Source of the DNA: Nonomuraea sediminis
Lineage (GTDB): Bacteria; Actinomycetota; Actinomycetes; Streptosporangiales; Streptosporangiaceae
Length of the DNA: 64,000 bases
NCBI RefSeq assembly: GCF_018531495.1
Contig: NZ_JAHDTI010000002.1
Coordinates: 992,001 to 1,056,000 of the forward strand
Reading direction: 5' to 3'
Part shown: piece by piece, positions 8,032 to 17,041 of the stretch
Layout of the letters: each line of letters begins with the position of its first letter
Position numbering within the stretch: the stretch's first letter is position 1
The notes under the pieces: model-generated
Told to the model about the DNA's origin: nothing
The model's database searches: none
What the model saw: only the letters and a program-made list of their open reading frames with translations
Program-made: the position numbers and the translations under genes

Positions 8032-8895
8032 ATGACCAGCCAGCCGCCGAGCCCCACCCCGCAGCCGTCGGAGCAGGTGCCGACGTGCTACCGGCACCCG
8101 GACAAGGAAACCTGGGTCCGCTGCCAGCGCTGCGACCGCCCCATCTGCCCTGACTGCATGAACGACGCCTCGGTCGGCTTCCAGTGCCCCGAATGCGTCG
8201 CGGAAGGCAACAGGGGAGTACGGCAGGCCAGGTCCGCCCTGGGCGGCAAGGTGGTCGGCACGCCGTACGTGACCTGGGCGATCCTGGCGATCAACGTGAT
8301 CGTGTTCGCCGCGCAGTACCTGATGGGCGAGACAGTCACGGCGCGGCTGCAGATGTGGCCCCTCGCGGTCGCGGTTCGCGAGGACTACTACCGCCTGATC
8401 ACCGCCGCGTTCGTGCACGGCGGAGTTTTCCACATCCTGTTCAACAGCTGGGCGCTGTACGTCGTCGGCCCCTACCTGGAGCGCGCCTTCGGCCACACCC
8501 GCTACCTGGCCATCTACCTGCTCAGCGCGCTGGGCGGCTCGGTCCTCGGCTACTGGGTCGACCCGGTGGCCGCGATCACCGTGGGCGCGTCAGGGGCCAT
8601 CTTCGGCCTGTTCGGCGCCATCTTCGTGGTCGGGCGCAGGCTGAACCTCGACGTGCGCGGCATCGCCGTGCTCATCGTGATCAACCTGGTGATCACGTTC
8701 CTGCCCGGGCTCAACATCAGCTGGACGGGCCACGTCGGCGGCCTGATCACCGGAACGGTGCTGGCCGCCGCGCTGGCCTACGCCCCGAAGCCGAACAGGA
8801 CGTTCTGGCAGGTGCTGGCGCTGGTGGGGATGTTCGCCATCCTGGCGGGACTGGCGGTCCTGCGAACCTCGATGATCCTCAGCAGCCTGGGCTAG
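8032..8895 (+). CDS. rhomboid-family intramembrane serine protease with N-terminal zinc finger
   Basis: 287 residues. The first 60 hold a B-box-like zinc-binding segment (CYRHPDKETWVRCQRCDRPIC, CPEC). The membrane part has about seven helices; the catalytic dyad is Ser187 in TVGASGAIFG and His234 in TGHVGG, with the oxyanion Asn138 in HILFNSW. It cleaves transmembrane helices within the bilayer; substrates are unknown. This zinc-finger rhomboid is a conserved neighbour of crgA in actinomycetes. Confidence 0.94.
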   Translation: MTSQPPSPTPQPSEQVPTCYRHPDKETWVRCQRCDRPICPDCMNDASVGFQCPECVAEGNRGVRQARSALGGKVVGTPYVTWAILAINVIVFAAQYLMGETVTARLQMWPLAVAVREDYYRLITAAFVHGGVFHILFNSWALYVVGPYLERAFGHTRYLAIYLLSALGGSVLGYWVDPVAAITVGASGAIFGLFGAIFVVGRRLNLDVRGIAVLIVINLVITFLPGLNISWTGHVGGLITGTVLAAALAYAPKPNRTFWQVLALVGMFAILAGLAVLRTSMILSSLG

Positions 8896-8936
8896 CCGCG
8901 TCCTTCCCCAGGGTGTGGAAAAGACTGTGGAAAGAA

Positions 8937-9182
8937 CTAACGCCAGCGGGTGGAAAGCACCACACCGAAGATGATGAATACGAACCCGATCAGCAGATTC
9001 CACTGCTGGAGGTCGCCGATGAAGGGGGTCTGCGGAGCCACGTAGTACACGGCGATCCACAGGATGCCGATGATCCATGCAGCCACCATGGTCGGTGCCA
9101 GCCATCGCGGGCTGACCTTGACCTGCTGGGACTTCTGCGGCGGGGTGTATACCGCCTTCTTGCGGGCCTTGGACTTGGGCAC
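8937..9182 (-). CDS. crgA: cell division protein CrgA
   Basis: 81 residues from a GTG preceded by CAGGAGT. A basic cytoplasmic N terminus (PKSKARKKAVYTPP) is followed by two transmembrane helices separated by a short loop (QTPFIGDLQQWN) and ends STRWR. This is the signature of CrgA, the actinobacterial septation factor that interacts with FtsZ, FtsI and FtsQ and inhibits Z-ring formation in hyphae. It is convergent with the rhomboid gene and divergent from the sortase. A longer in-frame start at 9383 would add 67 untypical residues and is rejected. Confidence 0.95.
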   Translation of the reverse strand: MPKSKARKKAVYTPPQKSQQVKVSPRWLAPTMVAAWIIGILWIAVYYVAPQTPFIGDLQQWNLLIGFVFIIFGVVLSTRWR

Positions 9183-9327
9183 TGGGTAACTCCTGCTGAG
9201 GGCCTGGGCTTCCGGATCGTCCACAGGCTCTTCGTTAAGCGTAGTTGAAGCGGTCCCCAGGATAGTCGCCACGCGCATGAGATGGCGATCCCGGACGATC
9301 CGATCAAGCCGCCATACTCTTGACAGC

Positions 9328-9963
9328 GTGAGGGTACTGCTACGGAGCGTAGGGGAGCTGGCTATCACGGGGGGCGTGGTCATGCTCCTCTTCTGCGCTT
9401 ACCTGCTGTGGGGAACCGGCGCCTACACCGCACGCATGCAGCTGGTCCTGCAGCAACAGCTGGCGGAGGACCGGCAGGACGATCCGGCCAAACCCGATGA
9501 CGGCAAGCTGAACAAGATCAAGCTCGGCGGCGCGGTGGCCATGCTCCGCATCCCCAGACTCGGCAACGACTACAAGTACGCCGTGGTCGAGGGTGTGGAC
9601 ACGGAGAACCTCAAGCAGGGGCCAGGCCACAAACCAGGCTCGGCGATGCCCGGCAAGGTGGGCAACTTCGTGGTCTCAGGACACCGGACCACCTACGGCG
9701 CGCCCTTCAACCGGATCAACGAGCTGAAGCGCGACGACGAGATCATCGTCGATACCCGCCGGGCCCGCTACATCTACCGGGTCACCTCCCAGGACATCGT
9801 CGACCCAGGGGACCTGGACGTGACCGCCCCCGTCCCCGGCAAACCCGACATCCGACCGATCCGGGCCTACATCACGCTCACCACGTGCCATCCCGAGTAC
9901 TCCGCCGCCCAGCGCCTGATCGTGTACGGCGTGCTGAAGAAGACCGAGCCCAGGGAGGAATGA
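9328..9963 (+). CDS. class E sortase
   Basis: 211 residues. An N-terminal membrane anchor (about residues 10-32) and a sortase barrel with catalytic His in VVSGHRTTYGAPF, Cys187 in TLTTCHPEYSA and Arg in AAQRLIVYG. The conserved YGAPF and the crgA/pabA neighbourhood fit class E, the actinobacterial housekeeping sortases that attach surface proteins with LAXTG-type signals to the wall. Start chosen at GTG (VRVLLRSVGE); no ribosome site precedes it and a -10-like CATACT lies about 12 bases upstream, so the message may be leaderless. Followed 3 bases later by a small membrane protein. Confidence 0.93.
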   Translation: MRVLLRSVGELAITGGVVMLLFCAYLLWGTGAYTARMQLVLQQQLAEDRQDDPAKPDDGKLNKIKLGGAVAMLRIPRLGNDYKYAVVEGVDTENLKQGPGHKPGSAMPGKVGNFVVSGHRTTYGAPFNRINELKRDDEIIVDTRRARYIYRVTSQDIVDPGDLDVTAPVPGKPDIRPIRAYITLTTCHPEYSAAQRLIVYGVLKKTEPREE

Positions 9964-9966
9964 GCG

Positions 9967-10125
9967 ATGTACGCGTGGCTGTGGCGGAAACTGCCGGGAA
10001 AGCTCGCCGTCAAGCTGCTGCTGACCGCGGTGCTCCTCGCCGTGGTGGTGGCCGTACTCTGGTATGCGGTCTTCCCGCTGCTGGAGCCAGCGGTGCCGCT
10101 CGATGAGGTGACCGTCAAGAAATGA
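9967..10125 (+). CDS. small membrane protein between sortase and amidotransferase
   Basis: A 52-residue reading frame starting ATG, beginning MYAWLWRKLPGKLAVKLLL, with one transmembrane helix (about residues 17-37) and an acidic tail ending EVTVKK. GGGAGGAA lies 7-14 bases upstream, inside the sortase 3' end, and its stop overlaps the next start by ATGA. Tight coupling on both sides argues that it is real. No function is known; co-translation with the sortase suggests a membrane partner or assembly factor. Confidence 0.75.
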   Translation: MYAWLWRKLPGKLAVKLLLTAVLLAVVVAVLWYAVFPLLEPAVPLDEVTVKK

Positions 10126-10694
10126 CCCGCGTCCTGGTCGTGGACAACCACGACAGCTTCGTCCACACGATCGTGCAGTACCTGCGTGCGCTGGGCGCCG
10201 CGTGCGACGTCCGGCCCCGCGACGACGTCCAGGTGGACGACGCCGACGGATTCGACGGCGTGCTGGTGAGCCCGGGCCCCGGCACGCCCGAGGCGGCGGG
10301 GGTGAGCGTGCCGCTGGTCCACTACTGCGCCGAGCGCGACCTGCCGCTGCTCGGGGTCTGCCTGGGCCACCAGGCCATCGCGGTCGCCTACGGCGGCGTC
10401 GTGGCCCGCGCGCCCGAACTCGTCCACGGGCGCACCAGCCAGGTCGAGCACGACGGCCGCGGCGTCTTCGAGCAACTGCCGTCGCCGGTGCGGATGACCC
10501 GTTACCACTCGCTGGCCGTGCTGCCCGACAGCGTGCCCGATGAGCTCGAGGTGACCGCGAAGACCGCCGACGGCGTCATCATGGGCCTGCGCCACCGTAC
10601 GGCGCCCGTGGAGGGCATCCAGTTCCATCCCGAGTCCGTGCTGTCGGAGCACGGCCACCGGCTGCTGGGCAACTGGCTGAACGCCCTCGTGTAA
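10122..10694 (+). CDS. pabA: aminodeoxychorismate/anthranilate synthase component II (class I glutamine amidotransferase)
   Basis: 190 residues. Catalytic Cys80 in LLGVCLGHQAI, and His169/Glu171 in IQFHPESVL; also the oxyanion loop VSPGPGTP. It releases ammonia from glutamine for a chorismate-using partner. With no component I nearby it cannot be assigned to folate or tryptophan synthesis from sequence; its fixed location next to pknB in actinobacteria is usually annotated pabA/trpG. Translationally coupled to the small membrane protein. Confidence 0.9.
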   Translation: MTRVLVVDNHDSFVHTIVQYLRALGAACDVRPRDDVQVDDADGFDGVLVSPGPGTPEAAGVSVPLVHYCAERDLPLLGVCLGHQAIAVAYGGVVARAPELVHGRTSQVEHDGRGVFEQLPSPVRMTRYHSLAVLPDSVPDELEVTAKTADGVIMGLRHRTAPVEGIQFHPESVLSEHGHRLLGNWLNALV

Positions 10695-10695
10695 C

Positions 10696-10774
10696 ACGAA
10701 AGCGGCGGAGAACGACTCATCTAGTGAGCGTCCCCCGCCGTCGCCCCCGAGCGGCGGGGGCGCTTTCGTCTTTT
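10696..10774. terminator. bidirectional terminator between pabA and pknB
   Basis: ACGAAAGCG (10696) pairs perfectly with CGCTTTCGT (10761), enclosing further GC-rich pairs (CGGCGG with CCGCCG; CGCCCCC with GGGGGCG). It is followed by TCTTTT on the plus strand and mirrored by upstream A residues, so it can end both convergent transcripts. Confidence 0.8.
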
Positions 10775-10779
10775 GCGCG

Positions 10780-12612
10780 TCAGCCCAGCGGGTTGCCGTC
10801 CCCGCCGTCGTCCTGCGTGGGCTCGTCCGTGGGCAGCGTTGGCTGGTCCGTCGGCTGGTCCGTGGGCTGATCGGTCGGCTGGTCCGTCGGCTGCGCCTCA
10901 GGACCGGTCGAGACCACGATCGTGATGGTCGTGCCGGGCGGCAGCTTGGTGCCCTCCGGCGGGTTCTGCTGGATGACCGTGCCCTTGGGCTGGTCGTTCG
11001 CCTGCGGGACCGCCTTGACCTTGAACCCGGCGGACTTGAGCATGTTGGTCGCGTCCTGCTGGGTCAGGTTCGTCACGGCCGGAACCGCGGTCAGCTGCTT
11101 GGGCACGTAGAGCGTGACCGTGCCGCCCTTGTCCAGGCTCTCGCCCGCCTTCGGGTCGGTTTCTATGACCTTGCCCTGCGGCTTGCCCGACAGCTTGTAC
11201 TTGACCACGCCGGTGAGGTTGGCAGCCTCCAGCGCCGTCTTGGCATCATCGACCGACTGGCCGATCAGCCCGTCGGGCACCTTGACCTTCTCCACGCCCT
11301 TGGAGACCTTCAGCGTGACCGTCTGGCCCTCGGCCACCGCGGTGTTCGCGGGCGGGTCCGTGCTGATCACGGTGCCCTTGGCGGCCTCGTCGTTGTACTC
11401 CTCGACCACCACGGGCTTGAGCTTCATGTTGGTCAGCTGCTGCTGAGCGTACTTGACGTCCTGCTGGGCCAACTCGGGCACCTTGAGCGTCGTCTCCGGC
11501 GTGCCCTTGGAACCGAGGAAGGCGTAGCCGATGCCGATGAACGCGCCGATGACCAGCAGTGGGATGATGATCCACAGCGCGGTCTTGAGCGCCTTGTTGC
11601 CGCTGGAGGCGGCGCGTCTGCGACCGCCGCGCCCACCTCCCTCGCCGTACTCGTACGGCGGGACCGAGGTCGTGCGCTGGGTGGCGGGCCCCGAGGCCGA
11701 CTGGGTGGCCGTCATCATCCGGGTGCCGGCGCCGTGCTGGTTGGTCAGCGCCATCGTCGCGGCGTCGGTCGGCATGCCGGACATCGCCCGCTGGATGTCG
11801 GCGCGCATCTCGCCCGCGCTCTGGTAGCGGTGCGCCGGGTCCTTGGCCATCGCCTTGAGCACGATCGCGTCGGCCCACGGCGGGATCTCCGGGTCGATCT
11901 GCGACGGCGGGATCGGCTCCTCGCGCACGTGCTGGTAGGCGATCGCGACGGGGGAGTCGCCGGTGAACGGCGGCTGGCCGGTCAGCAGCTCGTAGAGCAC
12001 GCAACCGGTGGAGTAGATGTCGCTGCGCGCGTCGACCCGCTCACCGCGCGCCTGCTCGGGCGACAGGTACTGCGCTGTCCCTATCACCTGCGCGGTCTGC
12101 GTCATCGTGGCGGCCGAGTCGGCCATCGCCCTGGCGATGCCGAAGTCCATCACCTTCACGTCGCCGGCGCGGGTGATCATCACGTTGGCCGGCTTGATGT
12201 CGCGGTGCACGATGCCACCGCGGTGGCTGTAGTCCAGCGCCCGCAGGATGCCGTCGACCAGCTCGACCGCGCGCTCGGGCAGCAGCCGCCGATCCTGGCG
12301 CAGCAGGTCGCGCAGCGTCCGCCCGTCGACGTACTCCATCACGATGTAGGGCACGGGGGCGCCGTCGGTGGTGTCCTCGCCGGTGTCGTAGACCGCGACC
12401 ACGGCCGGGTGGTTCAGCGACGCCGCGGATTGGGCTTCACGGCGGAAACGGGCCTGGAAGGTGTGGTCTCGCGCCAGGTCCGACCGGAGGGTCTTGATCG
12501 CGACAATTCGGTCCAGCCGGATGTCTCGGGCACGATACACCTCGGCCATGCCGCCGCGCCCGACGACACCGTCGAGCTCGTAGCGACCTCCGAGTAGCCG
12601 AGGCTGAGTCAT
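10780..12612 (-). CDS. pknB: Ser/Thr protein kinase PknB with PASTA domains
   Basis: 610 residues from the ATG of MTQPRLLGG; an in-frame GTG three codons earlier is possible. The kinase domain covers about 10-275: VGRGGMAEVY glycine loop, Lys40 (AIK), HRDIKPANV, DFG and GTAQYLSPEQARGE activation segment. Then a juxtamembrane region, one transmembrane helix, and three extracellular PASTA repeats that bind muropeptide or lipid II. The tail repeats TDQP five times and is encoded by a GC-rich tandem repeat at about 10830-10890. PknB phosphorylates wall-synthesis and division proteins. Last gene of the fhaA-pknB run. Confidence 0.96.
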   Translation of the reverse strand: MTQPRLLGGRYELDGVVGRGGMAEVYRARDIRLDRIVAIKTLRSDLARDHTFQARFRREAQSAASLNHPAVVAVYDTGEDTTDGAPVPYIVMEYVDGRTLRDLLRQDRRLLPERAVELVDGILRALDYSHRGGIVHRDIKPANVMITRAGDVKVMDFGIARAMADSAATMTQTAQVIGTAQYLSPEQARGERVDARSDIYSTGCVLYELLTGQPPFTGDSPVAIAYQHVREEPIPPSQIDPEIPPWADAIVLKAMAKDPAHRYQSAGEMRADIQRAMSGMPTDAATMALTNQHGAGTRMMTATQSASGPATQRTTSVPPYEYGEGGGRGGRRRAASSGNKALKTALWIIIPLLVIGAFIGIGYAFLGSKGTPETTLKVPELAQQDVKYAQQQLTNMKLKPVVVEEYNDEAAKGTVISTDPPANTAVAEGQTVTLKVSKGVEKVKVPDGLIGQSVDDAKTALEAANLTGVVKYKLSGKPQGKVIETDPKAGESLDKGGTVTLYVPKQLTAVPAVTNLTQQDATNMLKSAGFKVKAVPQANDQPKGTVIQQNPPEGTKLPPGTTITIVVSTGPEAQPTDQPTDQPTDQPTDQPTLPTDEPTQDDGGDGNPLG

Positions 12613-12695
12613 TTCCTGCACTGTCCCTTACCGTTCATCTGGGGTACCGGCCTGCTCGGGGGGCCGCCGGTGTCCATCATCGACCCCGAGGCGCA

Positions 12696-14159
12696 TCACG
12701 TCTTCTCCTTTGGCGGGTTTGTGTCACCCGGGCCCGGCGTGGCCGTCGGTGTCGGAGTTGTCGGTGTCGTGGTGGGCGTGGGGGTTGGTGTCGGAGTCGG
12801 GGTCCTGGTTGTCTTGGTCGGTGTAGGCGTCGGCTTGTGGGTCGGAGTTGCCGACTTGCTTACCGTAGCCGACCGTGAGGCTACCGGCCGCGTCGACTTG
12901 GCCGGAACCACACTGGGTCGCCGAGTTGGTGGTTTGATCCTCGACGGCTTCTGCAGCGGGCTCTGGACCGCCGAATCGGACGGATCGGCGACCTCGGGCG
13001 TCTGCTGCGAGCTCTGCTGCGACATCGAGATCACGCTCAGCCCCACCGCGGCCACCGCTCCCGCCGTCGCGACCAGCGCGAACGCTCGCCTGCCCCGCCT
13101 GCGCGGGGCCACGCTCCCGGCCGCGGGCGCGGTCTCGACGTGCGTCGGAGCGTGGGCTGCGCCGTACACCCCCGACTCGGTCGGCGCGGACGGCATGCCG
13201 TACGGGCCGGGGTCGGTCCTGGCGGACGGCCCGCTGTACGGCCGCAGCTCGGGGTCGCGGTAGGCCTGCGTGTCCGCCTCGTCGGAGTACGGCGGGCGGG
13301 CCCGGAACCCGGAGGGGTCGGTCAGCATGCTGAGCTCGGTACTTGCTTGCGCGGCCGAGAGCGAGTCGCGCAGCACGAAGGCCCTGTCGGCCACCTCGCG
13401 GGCCGAGCCCGGCCGGCGCGCGGGGTCCTTCGACAGCAGCGCCATCACCAGCTCGCGCACCGGCGGCGGCACGTCCACGCCCAGCGGGGGCGGCGGCTCG
13501 TTCAGGTGCTGCAGCGCGATCGCGACCTGGCTGTCGGCGCGGAACGGCGTGCGTCCCGCCAGGCACTCGTAGGCCACCACGCCCAGCGAGTACAGGTCCG
13601 TGGCGGGCGTGAGCTGGATGCCCTGGGCCTGCTCGGGGCTGACGTACTGGGCGGTGCCGAGCACGGTGCCGGTCTGCGTGACCGGGGCGGCCTCCAGCGC
13701 CCTGGCGATGCCGAAGTCGGTGACCTTGATGACGCCGTCGCGGGTGACCAGCAGGTTGCCCGGCTTGACGTCGCGGTGGATGATCCCCGAGGCGTGCGCG
13801 GTGTGCAGCGCCTTGGCCGTCTGGTGGACCACGTCCAGCGCCACGTCGGGGCCGAGCGAGCCGTTGCGCGCCAGGATCGCCGACAGCGGCTCGCCCTGCA
13901 CCAGCTCCATCACCAGGTAGGCCAGGTCGTGCTGCTCGCCGTAGTCGAAGACCTGGGCGATGCCGGGGTCGGACAGCCCCGCGGTGATCCGCGCCTCGTT
14001 GCGGAAACGGCCGAGGAAGCTGGGGTCGGCGGAGATGTGACTACGCAGCACCTTGACGGCGACCTCGCGGCCGAGCAGCTCGTCGCGGGCACGCCAGACC
14101 TCCCCCATACCGCCGACGGCGATGCGGGAGACCAGGAGGTAGCGGTTACCCAGCCGCAT
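12696..14159 (-). CDS. pknA: Ser/Thr protein kinase PknA
   Basis: 487 residues. Kinase domain at about 7-265 with Lys36 (AVKVLR), HRDVKPGNL, DFG and GTAQYVSPEQAQG; the first glycine of the loop is replaced by alanine (IAVGGMGEVW). A Pro/Tyr-rich linker follows, then one transmembrane helix (AFALVATAGAVAAVGLSVI) and a long extracellular tail of Pro/Thr/Lys repeats with no PASTA domain, as in PknA. The tail DNA (about 12730-12860) is a low-complexity GTCGGTGT repeat and prone to length variation. The gene lies 9 bases after pbpA. Confidence 0.95.
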   Translation of the reverse strand: MRLGNRYLLVSRIAVGGMGEVWRARDELLGREVAVKVLRSHISADPSFLGRFRNEARITAGLSDPGIAQVFDYGEQHDLAYLVMELVQGEPLSAILARNGSLGPDVALDVVHQTAKALHTAHASGIIHRDVKPGNLLVTRDGVIKVTDFGIARALEAAPVTQTGTVLGTAQYVSPEQAQGIQLTPATDLYSLGVVAYECLAGRTPFRADSQVAIALQHLNEPPPPLGVDVPPPVRELVMALLSKDPARRPGSAREVADRAFVLRDSLSAAQASTELSMLTDPSGFRARPPYSDEADTQAYRDPELRPYSGPSARTDPGPYGMPSAPTESGVYGAAHAPTHVETAPAAGSVAPRRRGRRAFALVATAGAVAAVGLSVISMSQQSSQQTPEVADPSDSAVQSPLQKPSRIKPPTRRPSVVPAKSTRPVASRSATVSKSATPTHKPTPTPTKTTRTPTPTPTPTPTTTPTTPTPTATPGPGDTNPPKEKT

Positions 14160-14168
14160 GCGGCTCCG

Positions 14169-15629
14169 TCACTTGAGTACCGCCTCCATTACCGCCTTGG
14201 CGATCGGCGCGGCCGTGTGGCCGCCCGTGGCTTCGGCGCCGACGTTCGCCGCGCCGGACTCGACGAGGATCGCCAGCGCGATCTTCGGGTCGTCGGCGGG
14301 GGCGAAGGAGATGAACCAGGCGTGCGGGGGCTTGCCGTCGGACGTCTCCGCGGTGCCGGTCTTACCCGCTACTTGGACGCCCGGGATCTGCGCCAGGTTG
14401 GCCGTGCCGTTGTTGACGACGCTGACCATCATCTCCTTGAGCTTGGCCGCGGTGTCGGAGCTGATCGCCTCCGACAGCTCCTCGGGCTTGGCCTCGTCGA
14501 CCGTGTCACCCTTGCCGTCGGTGATCTTGTTGACCAGGAACGGCTTCATGACCTTGCCGTCGTTGGCGATCCCGGCGGCGATCATGGCCATCTGCAGCGG
14601 CGTCATCTGGTTGCTGCGCTGGCCGATGGAGGTCATGGCCACGGCGGCCTTGTCCTCCTGGGGGCCCACGTCGCTCTTGGCCACCGACATCGGGATGGCG
14701 ATCTGCTCCCCCATGCCGAACTTGGTCGCCTGCTCGCGGATCTTGTCGTACCCGAGGTCCATGCCGATCTTGGCGAACGGCGTGTTGCAGGACTTCTCCA
14801 GCGCGTAGATCAGCGGCACCTGGCCCTGACCGCAGGCGGCGCCGCCGTAGTTGGGCAGGCTGATGTTGGTGTTGGGCAGCGGCAGCCGCTGCGGCGCGTC
14901 CAGGACGGTCTGCGGGGTGCGGCTGGAGTCGTCCTCCAGGAACGCCGCCGCCGTCACCACCTTGAACGTCGAGCCGGGCGGGTAGGTGCGGTCGATGTTC
15001 CTGTTGAGCAGCGGCTGGCCCTTGTCGGCCGCGAGCTGGTCGTAGCGCTTGAAGACCTTGCCCTTGTCGGTGCCCGACAGCTCGGCCGGGTCGTAGGTGG
15101 GCAGCGACACCATCGCCAGGATCGCGCCGCTCTTCGGGTCGAGCGCCACCACGGCGCCGCGCTTGCCGCTCTGGCGCAGCGCGTCGTAGGCCGCCTTCTG
15201 CGCCTTCGGGTTGATCGTGACGTCCACGTTGGCGCCGCGGCTGGGCTCGCCCGTGAACAGGTTGATGCCGCGCTGCAGCAGCAGGTCGGGGCTGGAGCCG
15301 TCGAGCAGCTTGTTCTCCGACCGCTCGATCTGCGAGGCGCTCTCCGGCGAGAAGAAGCCGGTGATGTGGGCGTAGAGCGGGCCCTCCGGGTACTCCCTGA
15401 CGAACCTGAAGTCGTTGCTCTTGGTGTCTCTCGACTGGGCAAGGATGACCTTGCCGCCGGCCGTGATCCGGCCGCGCTGCACGGCGTAGCGATCGAAGTA
15501 GTTGCGAGTGTTGCGCGTGTCCTCGCGCAGCCCGTCGGCCTTGACCGCCTGCAGGTAGTTCACATTGATCATGAGCAGCGCGAACATGGCCAGGCACGCC
15601 ACGGCCACGCGCTTGAGAGTGCCGTTCAT
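14169..15629 (-). CDS. pbpA: penicillin-binding protein PbpA (class B transpeptidase)
   Basis: 486 residues. N-terminal signal anchor (RVAVACLAMFALLMINVNYL), a PBP-dimer domain to about residue 160, and the transpeptidase with STFK (catalytic Ser), SCN and KTGTAE boxes. It crosslinks peptidoglycan peptides at the septum or tip. The ATG overlaps the rodA stop by 4 bases, the usual SEDS/class-B PBP pairing. Known in mycobacteria as a PknB substrate; phosphorylation here is inferred from context. Confidence 0.96.
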   Translation of the reverse strand: MNGTLKRVAVACLAMFALLMINVNYLQAVKADGLREDTRNTRNYFDRYAVQRGRITAGGKVILAQSRDTKSNDFRFVREYPEGPLYAHITGFFSPESASQIERSENKLLDGSSPDLLLQRGINLFTGEPSRGANVDVTINPKAQKAAYDALRQSGKRGAVVALDPKSGAILAMVSLPTYDPAELSGTDKGKVFKRYDQLAADKGQPLLNRNIDRTYPPGSTFKVVTAAAFLEDDSSRTPQTVLDAPQRLPLPNTNISLPNYGGAACGQGQVPLIYALEKSCNTPFAKIGMDLGYDKIREQATKFGMGEQIAIPMSVAKSDVGPQEDKAAVAMTSIGQRSNQMTPLQMAMIAAGIANDGKVMKPFLVNKITDGKGDTVDEAKPEELSEAISSDTAAKLKEMMVSVVNNGTANLAQIPGVQVAGKTGTAETSDGKPPHAWFISFAPADDPKIALAILVESGAANVGAEATGGHTAAPIAKAVMEAVLK

Positions 15630-17041
15630 CGCTGGAACACCTGTGTGAGTCCTTCGTTCTGGATCGCCTGGGGCGGAGGACGCCGCGCCGAGTCCGACAT
15701 GCGTACCAAGAGGGCGATAAGGATCCAGTTAGCCAGCAGGGCGGAACCACCCTGTGACATGAAGGGCGTGACCAGGCCGGTCAGCGGGATGAGGTTGGTC
15801 ACACCGCCGACGATGATGAACACCTGCCAGGCCAGGATGAACGACAGACCTCCAGCCAGAAGCTTGGAATAGGGATCGCGCGCGGCCAGCGAGGTGCGCA
15901 GCCCGCGCTGCACGATCAGCGCGTAGATCATCAGGATCGCCATCAGGCCGGTCAGGCCCAGCTCCTCACCGGTGGCGGCGAAGATGAAGTCGGAGAAGGC
16001 CAGCGGGATCAGCTTGGGATGCCCCTGGCCGAGCCCGGTGCCGAGGATCCCGCCCGCGCCGAAGCCGAACAGGCCCTGCATGGTCTGGAAGCTCTTGCTG
16101 CACATGGGGTCGGCCGGCGGATTCTGCAGGCAGACCGCGGCATTGCCGTAGTAGATCTCGTTGGTGGGGTCGAGCCAGACGTCGAAGCGGGCGCCCACGT
16201 GGGAGAAGATCTGGCCGGCGATGTAGGCGCCGCCGACGAAGAGCAGGATGCCGATGAGCACCCACGAGGTGCGCTGCGTGGCGACGTACAGCATGATCAC
16301 GAACGCGCCGAACAGCAGCAGCGAGGAGCCCAGGTCCTTCTGCATGACCAGTACGCCGATGCTGACGCCCCAGGTGATGAGCACCGGGCCGAGGTCACGT
16401 GCCCTGGGCAGGTCGATGAACAGCAGCCGCCGCCCGGCCAGCGCCAGCACGTCCCGCTTGGCGACCAGGTATCCGGCGAAGAAGATGACCAGCGCGATCT
16501 TGGCGAACTCGGCCGGCTGGATGGAGAATCCGCCGACGCTGATCCAGATCCGCGCGCCGTTGATCTCCTTGCCCAGCACGGGGGTCATCGGCGAGATGAG
16601 CAGCAGCAGCCCGATCAGGCCGGCGGTGTAGGTGAGGCGCTGCAGCACGCGATGGTCGCGCAGCACGATCAGCGTCACGGAGAACAGGATCACACCGACG
16701 GCGGTCATGATCAGCTGGTTGGTGGCGGAGGCGCCCGCCTGCCCGCCCTGCTCCAGGCGGTAGATCATCACCAGCCCCAGCCCGTTGACCAGCGTCACGA
16801 GCGGGAGAAGCAAGGGATCGGCCCACGGGGCGAACTTGGCGAGCACCAGGTAGGCGGCCAGCATCAGGCCACCCAGGCTCAAGCCGTAGGTCAGCATGCC
16901 CGAGGGGATCTTGTCGTCGAGCGCCAGCCCCACGTTCGCGTAGGCCACCATCACGATCACCACGGCGAAGGCGAGCATGATCAGCTGGGCCCCGCGCCGC
17001 TTGGCGGGCATCAGGACGGGGGAATCGGAGACTTCGCTCAT
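15626..17041 (-). CDS. rodA: RodA/FtsW SEDS-family peptidoglycan glycosyltransferase
   Basis: 471 residues with a charged cytoplasmic N terminus and 10-12 membrane helices. SEDS landmarks are GARIWISVGGFSIQPAEFAK, the QKDLGSSLL segment, the large extracellular loop before IPLAFSDFIFAATGEELG, and GLVTPFMSQGGSALLANW near the end. It polymerises lipid II and works with PbpA encoded immediately after. The upstream pstP stop is directly adjacent to its ATG. Confidence 0.96.
   Translation of the reverse strand: MSEVSDSPVLMPAKRRGAQLIMLAFAVVIVMVAYANVGLALDDKIPSGMLTYGLSLGGLMLAAYLVLAKFAPWADPLLLPLVTLVNGLGLVMIYRLEQGGQAGASATNQLIMTAVGVILFSVTLIVLRDHRVLQRLTYTAGLIGLLLLISPMTPVLGKEINGARIWISVGGFSIQPAEFAKIALVIFFAGYLVAKRDVLALAGRRLLFIDLPRARDLGPVLITWGVSIGVLVMQKDLGSSLLLFGAFVIMLYVATQRTSWVLIGILLFVGGAYIAGQIFSHVGARFDVWLDPTNEIYYGNAAVCLQNPPADPMCSKSFQTMQGLFGFGAGGILGTGLGQGHPKLIPLAFSDFIFAATGEELGLTGLMAILMIYALIVQRGLRTSLAARDPYSKLLAGGLSFILAWQVFIIVGGVTNLIPLTGLVTPFMSQGGSALLANWILIALLVRMSDSARRPPPQAIQNEGLTQVFQR

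Noticed and set aside
10830..10890. Tandem GC-rich repeat as a possible CRISPR or iteron array
   Set aside because: It simply encodes the TDQP repeats of the PknB tail; unit length and sequence follow the codons.
12730..12860. GTCGGTGT-rich repeat tract
   Set aside because: It codes for the Pro/Thr tail of PknA and has no independent structure.
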